Shown here piece by piece: positions 42,483 through 49,271 of a stretch of 64,000 nt of DNA. Location of the stretch: the NCBI RefSeq assembly GCF_000711225.1, contig NZ_JOMG01000004.1:620001-684000 (forward strand), in the 5' to 3' direction. Each line of letters opens with the position of its first letter. The first letter of the stretch is position 1. Origin of the DNA: Pelobacter seleniigenes DSM 18267. GTDB taxonomy: Bacteria > Desulfobacterota > Desulfuromonadia > Desulfuromonadales > Geopsychrobacteraceae. The notes below the pieces were generated by a model that saw only the letters and a list, made by a program, of their open reading frames with translations, did not search any database and was not told where the DNA came from. A program made the translations under genes and the position numbers.

Positions 42483-43246
42483 GCCGGGCCCGGATACTGA
42501 CGCTTCTGGTGCTGCTCTTGGCGGCAGCAATCCTTTACGCCTGGTGGGCAACGCCCAGGCAGCGCAGCATCGCGAGCAGCGGCAAGCGGGCGGACAGGCC
42601 TGCTGCTCCTGGGAAGCCCGGGCAGGGCCTGACCGTTCCCCCCGCGGTTGCTGACCTTAATTTTAAGCATTCGCCCGCTCCGGCTTATCAGCCACCGCAG
42701 AAAAATCTGTTCGGCCCCCTTTATCTGCCGCCGAAACCCGTCACGCCGAAACCTGTGGTTCACCGCCCGCCACCGCCACGGATGACTCCACCGCCGCCGC
42801 AAGTGATCACCCGGCCGATCCAGCCGGTTTTGCCTGATCCTTTCCCGGCGCTCAAGGTTCTGGGGTTTTTAAAAAAGGGGAATGATTTTACCGTGTTCCT
42901 GGCGGATCGGGACGATAAGATTTTCCTGGTCAGCCCCGGCGAAACGTTTGGTCCGGAATTGCAGGTTGAAGCCATCGATGGCAAAAAAATTACTTTGAAG
43001 CGGTTGTCGACCGGCCAGACCCAGGTGCTGGCTTTGGGAGAAGCCAAATCGCAGCGGATTCCCAATGTCAAATTTCAATCAGGTCGGCCGGGTTTTGAAG
43101 CCCCCGCTGACCCGGAAGTCGACCCCCGGCGACCGACTCAGCCGCCGGGACAACCCGCTGCACAGGAGCCACCTGCGGCTCCTTCTCAGCCAGAACAAAC
43201 CAATCAACCGGGGATCATGCTGGTGCCGGGCGGAGCGATGAATTGA
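42479..43246 (+). CDS. Proline-rich PilP/GspC-like periplasmic protein
   Basis: A 255-residue protein with a single N-terminal membrane anchor (about 5-23) and a long proline-rich stretch (about 60-120, with PPPPRMTPPPPQ). A compact domain at about 125-190 (PFPALKVLGFLKKGNDFTVF ... VSPGETFGPELQVEAIDGKK) resembles the HR-type beta domain of PilP and GspC that contacts the secretin. The C terminus is again rich in Pro, Gln and Ala. Gene order supports the role. Sequence identity to named families is low, so the exact label is tentative. Confidence 0.72.
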   Translation: MSRARILTLLVLLLAAAILYAWWATPRQRSIASSGKRADRPAAPGKPGQGLTVPPAVADLNFKHSPAPAYQPPQKNLFGPLYLPPKPVTPKPVVHRPPPPRMTPPPPQVITRPIQPVLPDPFPALKVLGFLKKGNDFTVFLADRDDKIFLVSPGETFGPELQVEAIDGKKITLKRLSTGQTQVLALGEAKSQRIPNVKFQSGRPGFEAPADPEVDPRRPTQPPGQPAAQEPPAAPSQPEQTNQPGIMLVPGGAMN

Positions 43247-43289
43247 TGAAGATTGATTGCCGTCGTGCTTTTTGCGTTATGGAGAGCTT

Positions 43290-45782
43290 ATGACCTTGAA
43301 CAGACAATACTACGGGAGGTTCCGATTAATTCTTCCGGTTTTACTGCTGTCTTTCCTGCTTGCCGGTTGTGTGGCCGGGCAGAAATCTTTCAACCGGGGA
43401 GCGCAGGCTTTTGAACAGGAGAATTATGATCAGGCCGTGGCCGAACTGCTTACCGCGGTCGAGAAAAATCCGGGCGAGCCTCAGTTCAGGCTCAAATTGA
43501 ATCAGGCCCGCAACCGGGCGGCGCTGGAGCACAAGAAAAGCGGCGATGATTTTTTCGCTCATCAGCACTATCGTGACGCCATCCGTGAATATCAGTTAGC
43601 TGCCGAACTGGACAAGTCTCTGTTTGCTGCGACGGACGGCCTGCAAACCGCAAACGCTTATCTCCAGGCCCGGGAGCTGGTTGATGAGGCCGAAACCTTG
43701 CTTCAGAACAGCCGCCTGGACCAGGCCCGCGAAGCGGTCAATCAGGCCCTTTCCCTGGTACCGGACTATCAACCCGCACTCAAGATTCAACAAAAAATCA
43801 AACAGAGTCAGTTCGCCTTGGTAGACGGGGTTCAACTGGAGGTCAAGTCAACCCAGCCGATTAACCTGAACTTTCGCGACACCAAGCTTCCGGATGTGTT
43901 CGATATCCTGACCCGGCTGTCCGGCATCAATTTCATTCTTGATGAAGATATTCGTAACGACAAGACCACGCTGTTCCTGGAGCAGGCCACCTTTGCCCAG
44001 GCCCTGGAATTATTGTTGCGGATGAACAAGCTCGACAAAAAGATTCTCAACAGCAAAACCATTATTTTGTTTCCAAAAACCAGGGATAAGCAAAAACAGT
44101 TTGAAGATCAGATTATCCAGACCTTTTACCTGTCCCATATTGATGCCAAAAAGGCGGTCAACCTGCTGCGAACCATGCTGCAGGTCAGAAAAATCTATGT
44201 CCAGGAAGAGCTGAACGCCATTGTCATTCGCGACCAGCCCGATGTCATCAAGCTGGCCCAGAAAATGATCGAAGCCAATGACCGGGGTAGCTCCGAAGTC
44301 GTCTTTGATCTGGAACTGCTTGAAGTCAACCACAGCGACACTCGCGAACTCGGTCTGAAACTGAGCAACTATTCCATCGGCGCGGGACTGAGCGTGGAGA
44401 ACAGTGGTAAGATCGCCGATGCAGGACTGTCGGCCGGGGGCAGTACCGCGAACCTGGTTGACTTCACCAAAAACCTCGATCCATTTTATTCCATCCCGAC
44501 CGCGGCGTTCCGTTTCCTGAAAACCCTGGTCAATGCTGAAGTCCTGGCCAACCCAAAAATCAGGGTCAGAAACCGGGAGAAGGCCAAGGTGCATGTCGGC
44601 AGCCGGGAGCCGGTGATCACGGTGACCATTAACGACACGCTGACCTCGGAAAATGTCCAATACATTGATGTCGGCGTCAAACTGGATGTTGAACCGACCA
44701 TCCAACTGGACAAGACGATTGTCACCAAGTTGGGGCTGGAAGTCAGCAACGTCTCCGGGCGGGAGAAGACCACCAACGGCACGGCCGTTATCACCATCTC
44801 CTCGACCAATGCCGACACCACTTTAACCCTGCGCGACGGTGAACAGACCATCATTGGCGGCCTGATCAGGAATGATAATTCATCGACCAAAAACAAAATC
44901 CCCTTGCTGGGGGATATTCCGGTGGTCGGGGAAATTTTTAACGGGACCGATCACAGCAAAATCAAGCGGGAGATTCTGCTCTCCATTACCCCGCACATTG
45001 TGAAGTTTGTTTCGGTCCCCCAAGGGGACACGGCCAGCATCTGGTCGGGCGGAGAGGATGACCTGAAATTCGGACGTAACTTTGGAACCTTTGCTGACGA
45101 ATATGCCAACGGGCAAGGGGGTATCCAGGAGGGCACAGCGGCTGCGCCCGAGGGCTTGACAACTCCGTCACCCGAGCAACCCTCTTTACCAGCACCAGCA
45201 CCAGCACCAGCACCAGCACCAGCACCAGCACCAGCACCAGCACCAGCACCAGCACCAGCACCAGCACCAGCACCGGATGCGATGAATATCCCGGAGCCGC
45301 CGCCACCAGCCATGGCTGTACCTGAGCCGTTGATAGAAGAGAATATCCCTGCAGAAGGAGCGATTATTGCCCCTCCGGCCGCAGCGCAGGTTTTTTTGCT
45401 GGGGCCGCCCGCTTTGGCTGTCGGTGATGTGGTGAATGCCGGTCTGGAGATCAGAACCACGGATGATCTGGCTGATCTGACTCTGCACCTGAGTTATGAT
45501 CCAGCCCTGTTTGAATTGGTTGATGCCAGTCCGGGATCTCTGTTTCGGACCCTTGATGACGCGTTGGTTTCGGTCTCCGTTGACCCACAGCAAGGACTTG
45601 TTGCTCTGGAAAAAACAGCTGGTCCGACAGTCTCCGGCAGAGGGCAGCTGTTGTCCTTAAAATTGAAAGCGCTTGCGCCAGGGAAAACACAGCTTGTTCC
45701 TGCTGTACTGCAAATGAGCAATAGCCGGGGGCAGGAACTGAGCCCGAACGTTGCTGGCTATTACCTGACGATCGTAAATTAA
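43290..45782 (+). CDS. Lipoprotein secretin with TPR, PA-repeat linker and cohesin-like domain
   Basis: An 830-residue outer-membrane secretin (GspD/PilQ family). Features in order: signal peptide with lipobox LLAGC (Cys27), TPR-like repeats (about 30-185), a secretin N0/STN domain (INLNFRDTKLPDVFDILTRL, about 200-230), and N1-type repeats. The secretin barrel region (about 430-590) ends in IPLLGDIPVVGEIF. A linker with 14 Pro-Ala units (634-661) follows, then a cohesin-like beta sandwich (about 700-830; DLADLTLHLSYDPALFELVD). The cohesin-like tail could bind cargo or surface ligands. The ATG at 43290 with GGAGAG upstream yields a proper signal peptide. Confidence 0.9.
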   Translation: MTLNRQYYGRFRLILPVLLLSFLLAGCVAGQKSFNRGAQAFEQENYDQAVAELLTAVEKNPGEPQFRLKLNQARNRAALEHKKSGDDFFAHQHYRDAIREYQLAAELDKSLFAATDGLQTANAYLQARELVDEAETLLQNSRLDQAREAVNQALSLVPDYQPALKIQQKIKQSQFALVDGVQLEVKSTQPINLNFRDTKLPDVFDILTRLSGINFILDEDIRNDKTTLFLEQATFAQALELLLRMNKLDKKILNSKTIILFPKTRDKQKQFEDQIIQTFYLSHIDAKKAVNLLRTMLQVRKIYVQEELNAIVIRDQPDVIKLAQKMIEANDRGSSEVVFDLELLEVNHSDTRELGLKLSNYSIGAGLSVENSGKIADAGLSAGGSTANLVDFTKNLDPFYSIPTAAFRFLKTLVNAEVLANPKIRVRNREKAKVHVGSREPVITVTINDTLTSENVQYIDVGVKLDVEPTIQLDKTIVTKLGLEVSNVSGREKTTNGTAVITISSTNADTTLTLRDGEQTIIGGLIRNDNSSTKNKIPLLGDIPVVGEIFNGTDHSKIKREILLSITPHIVKFVSVPQGDTASIWSGGEDDLKFGRNFGTFADEYANGQGGIQEGTAAAPEGLTTPSPEQPSLPAPAPAPAPAPAPAPAPAPAPAPAPAPAPDAMNIPEPPPPAMAVPEPLIEENIPAEGAIIAPPAAAQVFLLGPPALAVGDVVNAGLEIRTTDDLADLTLHLSYDPALFELVDASPGSLFRTLDDALVSVSVDPQQGLVALEKTAGPTVSGRGQLLSLKLKALAPGKTQLVPAVLQMSNSRGQELSPNVAGYYLTIVN
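45189..45272 (+). repeat. (CCAGCA)14 hexanucleotide repeat
   Basis: Fourteen uninterrupted CCAGCA units encode the Pro-Ala linker of the secretin. Changes in unit number would lengthen or shorten the linker by two residues each without breaking the frame. Confidence 0.97.
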
Positions 45783-45796
45783 AGGCTATTGCCCGA

Positions 45797-46279
45797 ATGC
45801 TCAGACGTTTACAACAATCAGCCGGACTCACTTTGATCGAGATGCTGATTGCATTAGCGATCCTGGCCGTTTTGGCCACTGCAGTTCTGCCGATGGCGGA
45901 GGTCACAGTCAAGAGAACCAAGGAACTGGAACTCCGCCGGGCTTTGCGCGAGATTCGTTCCGCGCTGGACGAATATAAAACCGATTATGATAAGGCCGCC
46001 AATGAGAAAAAGATCTTTGTGACGGTTGGCGAATCGGGTTATCCGGCGGAACTGGAAACTCTGTTGACCGGAAATGACTGGGGGGGGTTGTATCAATATC
46101 CCCGAAAGTACTTGCGCAGAATTCCCCGGGATCCGTTTGATACCGACCAGGAAGGCTGGGGCCTGCGTTCCTATACTGATGAAGCCGACTCTTCAGTCTG
46201 GGGGGGGGAGGATGTTTATGATGTCTATAGCCAGAGTGATGAGATCGCTCTTGATGGAACCTATTACAGGGACTGGTGA
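45797..46279 (+). CDS. Type II secretion pseudopilin (GspG-like)
   Basis: A 160-residue prepilin-like protein. A short basic leader (MLRRLQQSAG) precedes the hydrophobic helix LTLIEMLIALAILAVLATAVLP with Glu5 present; position +1 is Leu rather than the usual Phe. The globular part carries the GspG-type YPRKYLRRIPRDPFDTD block and ends DGTYYRDW, a pattern shared with the next gene. It should be processed by a prepilin peptidase, which is not encoded in the window, and assembled into the pseudopilus. Confidence 0.88.
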   Translation: MLRRLQQSAGLTLIEMLIALAILAVLATAVLPMAEVTVKRTKELELRRALREIRSALDEYKTDYDKAANEKKIFVTVGESGYPAELETLLTGNDWGGLYQYPRKYLRRIPRDPFDTDQEGWGLRSYTDEADSSVWGGEDVYDVYSQSDEIALDGTYYRDW

Positions 46280-46693
46280 ATGACTGAATTACGCTGCTCA
46301 ATTCTCAAGAATCAACGGGGGTTTACCCTGTTCGAACTGCTGGCTGTCATGCTGATCATGGCGGTCCTGGCGACGATTGCGGTTCCCAGCTATAAACGAA
46401 GCCAGATCAAAGCGCAGGAAACCGTGCTGGCAGAGGACCTGTTTCAGATGCGGCGTGCTATTGATGCTTACTTTTCCGACCATGCCCGCTACCCGGACAG
46501 TTTGGATCAACTCGTGGAAAACAAATACCTGCGGGGAATTCCCCGCGATCCGTTTACCCGAACTGAAGACAGTTGGAAATGCGTTGCCCCGGAACCGGGA
46601 GAATCTGGTGCAGTGGCTGAGGGAGGCTGTTTTGATGTCCGTAGCGGAAGCGATCTGATCGGGTTGAATGATACCCCTTATCAGGATTGGTGA
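46280..46693 (+). CDS. Type II secretion major pseudopilin (GspG-like)
   Basis: A 137-residue prepilin with leader ending NQRG, then FTLFELLAVMLIMAVLATIAVP (Phe1, Glu5). The conserved GspG region YLRGIPRDPFTRTEDSWK is present and the C terminus is NDTPYQDW, parallel to the upstream pseudopilin. The gene starts directly after the previous stop. Two related GspG-like genes in a row suggest a duplication with specialisation, one perhaps major and one minor. The Geobacter pseudopilin OxpG belongs to the same kind of operon, as far as I recall. Confidence 0.9.
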   Translation: MTELRCSILKNQRGFTLFELLAVMLIMAVLATIAVPSYKRSQIKAQETVLAEDLFQMRRAIDAYFSDHARYPDSLDQLVENKYLRGIPRDPFTRTEDSWKCVAPEPGESGAVAEGGCFDVRSGSDLIGLNDTPYQDW

Positions 46694-46737
46694 CAGACCA
46701 GGTACGTATTGAGATGAAGCAGGTTGAAACGAACAGG

Positions 46738-47265
46738 ATGAAATCTGCATTGTCGAATCAGCGCGGCGCTGTTTTGCTGATGCTGCTGGTCATTGTGACG
46801 CTGGTGGGCCTGTTGACGGGGATTGCCGGGTCAAGCTGGCAAACGATCGTGCAGAGAAGCAAAGAGGAGGATCTGCTTTGGAAAGGGGGGCAGATCCGCA
46901 AGGCCATCGGTCATTATTATGACGCTGTCCAGAAAACCGGCAAGGTCCTGAAAAAGTATCCGCCGGAATTGACGGATCTGTTGCTGGACCCACGCTTTCT
47001 GGAACCGACCCGGCATTTGCGTCGTTCCTATCCTGATCCCATGACCGGAGCGGACTGGGATATTATTCAAGCCCCAGGCGGAGGAATTATGGGGGTTCGT
47101 TCCACGTCCTTGAAAAAACCTTTTAAGCAAGATGGTTTCAGTGACCAGGATAAGGATTTTGTCGGTAAGCAGACGTATCTGGAGTGGGAGTTTGTTTATC
47201 GGCCGCTGGAGCAGAACAAAAAGAAAATCGTACCGGGGATTAAGGCGCCGGCGATGTACAAGTAA
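46738..47265 (+). CDS. Minor pseudopilin-like protein
   Basis: About 175 residues. A basic leader (MKSALSNQRG) is followed by a hydrophobic helix AVLLMLLVIVTLVGLLTGIAG that lacks the Glu5 of standard pilins, as in GspK-type minor pseudopilins. The rest contains YPPELTDLLLDPRFLEPTRHLRRSYPDPMTG, recalling the GspG RDPF region, and ends APAMYK. In-frame starts also exist at 46687 (TTG, overlapping the previous gene) and 46714; none has a convincing ribosome site. I chose 46738 because it gives a normal-length prepilin leader. Likely the last gene of the operon. Confidence 0.75.
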   Translation: MKSALSNQRGAVLLMLLVIVTLVGLLTGIAGSSWQTIVQRSKEEDLLWKGGQIRKAIGHYYDAVQKTGKVLKKYPPELTDLLLDPRFLEPTRHLRRSYPDPMTGADWDIIQAPGGGIMGVRSTSLKKPFKQDGFSDQDKDFVGKQTYLEWEFVYRPLEQNKKKIVPGIKAPAMYK

Positions 47266-47361
47266 CAGGGGCTATCCGTTTGCCGGGGTGTGACCTGCCA
47301 GATTTGATGAAATTTCGCTCCTTACTCATCTAAAATCCAACATTGCCAACTATTTATTGAC

Positions 47362-47815
47362 TATGACAGTGTCATGCTCCTTCCCTCTTGATGGGGGAAG
47401 GTCGGGATGAGGGGGAGACCAACCTTACCGCACTGTGACCGTTTATGCCGAAAATCTTCAAATTCTTGAAATCAAAGCCAAAGTCGCGGGGTCTCGGCCC
47501 CGCCGCCGACCATCTTTTTGTCCAGGCCAACAAAAAGATGGAAAAAAATGGCCTTTTGGCTGCTCGGGAGTTTCGTTTACTCCAGGTGCGGGATAGCTGC
47601 TCGTTGGTCGCTGATAGTTGGGCAGGGTTGGTCACCGTTGCATTTAATCACGGAGCATGGCCGCAACTGGCCTGACCGTCGTCGAATGCGCCCGACGAGA
47701 AGCTTTGCTTCACGTACTGGCGGACAGAGGGGCTGCGGAATTGGAAGAGTCGCTGGCTTGACGGAATTTTGTTCCGTACTCGCCCAAAATCCAACATCAT
47801 CAAGCCGTTATTGAC
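47362..47815 (+). repeat. Dispersed repeat, tandem copy B (454 bp)
   Basis: Runs from ATGACAGTGTCATGCTCCTT, through a CCCTCTTGATGGGGG hairpin and a CCATCTTTTTGT/ACAAAAAGATGG hairpin, to just before the next hairpin unit. It is nearly identical to copy C directly downstream (period 454-455 bases) and related to the inverted copy A at 34866-35285. No intact gene is present. With copy C it accounts for the 1.1-kb gene-free stretch between the pseudopilin and the YkgJ-type gene. Confidence 0.85.
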
Positions 47816-48329
47816 TATGGCAGTGTTGTGCCCCTTCCCCCTTGATGGGGGAAGGTCGGGATGGGGGTGAGATCGACCTTACCGCACTGTGACCGTTTAT
47901 GCCGAAGATCTTCAAATTCTTGAAATCAAAGTCAAAGTCGCAGGGTCTCGGCCCCGCCGCTGACCATCTTTTTGTCCAGGCCAACAAAAAGATGGAAAAA
48001 AAATGGCCTTTAGAATGCTCGGGAGTTTCGTTTACTCCAGGTGCGGGATAGCTGCTCGTTGGTCGTTGATTCTTGGGCAGGGTTGGTCACCGTGGCATTT
48101 AATCACGGAGCATGGCCGCGACTGACCGCGGCGTCGTCGAATGCGCCCGACGAGAAGCTTTGCTTCACGTACTGGCGGACAGAGGGGCTGCGGAATTGGA
48201 AGAGTCGCTGGCTTGACGGAATTTTGTTCCGTACTCGCCCAAAATCCAACATCATCAAGCCGTTATTGACTATGGCAGTGTTGTGCCCCTTCCCCCTTGA
48301 TGGGGGAAGGTCGGGATGGGGGTGGCCAG
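47816..48329 (+). repeat. Dispersed repeat, tandem copy C (455 bp plus closing hairpin)
   Basis: A second copy of the unit, closing with a third CCCCCTTGATGGGGG hairpin at 48288-48310. The hairpins at 47379-47401, 47833-47855 and 48288-48310 mark the unit borders. Copies B and C differ by scattered substitutions only. The unit shows no conserved start codon or ribosome site. Confidence 0.85.
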
Positions 48330-48395
48330 GCTCAATTCTTTAAGTGGCGCTTTTGAGGATATTTCCTATCTATCTGAAATAGTGGAATTGGATAT

Positions 48396-48680
48396 TTATT
48401 TATCCGAAAGATTCCGGTACGCACACCCTTCCGGTAACCAATCAAGCTCAGCGACATTCTCCGGGGTTAACTTGATGCAGTCCTCTTCATGTTTGAAGCG
48501 GTCGGGATAAATGCGACAGCGGCGGGTGTGAATATCCAGAAATCGACAGGGGATGGCGGTGGTAAGGATCTTCCCGCGGGAATTGATGGTTTTTTCGAAA
48601 CAGCATTCCCCGCATTGATGACAAAGATCTTCCCAGGCGGCGTCATCGGTCTGTGGCTTATCTTCCGGACGATCGCACAT
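48396..48680 (-). CDS. YkgJ/YcgN-type cysteine cluster protein
   Basis: A 94-residue protein with the zinc/iron-chelating pattern of the YkgJ and UPF0260 (YcgN) families: WEDLCHQCGECCFEK, IPCRFLDIHTRRCRIYPDR and HEEDCIKLTPENVAELDWLP, eight cysteines in all. It probably binds a metal ion; the physiological role of the family is unknown. It lies five bases downstream of the PhnA-type gene on the same strand, so they are likely cotranscribed. Shorter than E. coli YcgN (about 150) because the N-terminal part is missing. Confidence 0.85.
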   Translation of the reverse strand: MCDRPEDKPQTDDAAWEDLCHQCGECCFEKTINSRGKILTTAIPCRFLDIHTRRCRIYPDRFKHEEDCIKLTPENVAELDWLPEGCAYRNLSDK

Positions 48681-48685
48681 CGGCG

Positions 48686-49027
48686 TTATACCTTTTTAAC
48701 AAATTCCGATTTCAGTTTCATCGCCCCGATCCCGTCGATTTTGCAGTCGATATCGTGATCCCCCTCGGTCAGGCGAATATTCCGGACTTTGGTGCCGACT
48801 TTGACCACGGTGGAACTCCCTTTGACCTTGAGATCCTTGATTACGGTGACCGTGTCCCCGTCGACCAGGATGTTGCCATTGGCATCTTTAAACTGGGGGC
48901 TGTCTTGAGTATCCGTCTGCTTGATCGCGAGCCATTCGTGGCCGCATTCGGGGCAGATCAACAGGTCGCGATCAGCATAGCCGTATTCCGAGCGACATTC
49001 CGGGCAGGGGGGGATCGTTGTGTCCAT
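48686..49027 (-). CDS. yjdM: PhnA/YjdM zinc-ribbon protein
   Basis: A 113-residue protein with an N-terminal zinc ribbon ([25 protein letters not shown]) and a C-terminal SH3-like PhnA domain ([18 protein letters not shown] ... [21 protein letters not shown]). It was once linked to phosphonate use, but that role is not supported for YjdM and the function is unknown. Length matches the family (about 111). The ykgJ-type gene follows closely. Confidence 0.93.
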   Translation of the reverse strand: MDTTIPPCPECRSEYGYADRDLLICPECGHEWLAIKQTDTQDSPQFKDANGNILVDGDTVTVIKDLKVKGSSTVVKVGTKVRNIRLTEGDHDIDCKIDGIGAMKLKSEFVKKV

Positions 49028-49058
49028 TATAGGTTTCCTTCCAACGGGGTTGCTATAG

Positions 49059-49200
49059 CAAGGTGTTGAAAAATTATCTGCGTTGCAATTACTGCGTTAA
49101 AAATAGCCTCAAAATCCTCATTTACTGGATGTAAACTGCGCTTCTTCGGCAATTTTTCCTTGTCCTTGCTGCCTCGAAAACGTTTTTCAACACCCTGCCA
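49059..49200 (+). repeat. 142-bp inverted-repeat element
   Basis: The ends AGGTGTTGAAAAATT and GTTTTTCAACACCCTGCC are inverted copies with a 13-base core (GGTGTTGAAAAA). The interior is AT-rich and has no gene. It lies between the convergent tail of nrdJ and the start region of the yjdM gene and looks like a small non-autonomous element. Confidence 0.6.
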
Positions 49201-49205
49201 GGCAA

Positions 49206-49246
49206 ATAAAAAATCAGGGGGCAGCGAAGCGGACGCTGCCCCCTGA
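49206..49246 (-). terminator. Terminator of nrdJ
   Basis: On the minus strand TCAGGGGGCAGCG pairs with CGCTGCCCCCTGA across a seven-base loop, followed by TTTTTTATTT, 26 bases after the nrdJ stop. Confidence 0.92.
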
Positions 49247-49271
49247 AAATGTGCTGACCTGTGCTGTTAGC

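Noticed and set aside
45189-45272. CRISPR-like array
   Set aside because: The six-base units are contiguous with no spacers and encode a Pro-Ala linker in a real protein.
45186-45460. Antisense frames rich in Cys-Trp or Gly-Ala opposite the CCAGCA repeat
   Set aside because: They are reverse readings of the hexanucleotide repeat in the secretin gene and have no independent coding evidence.
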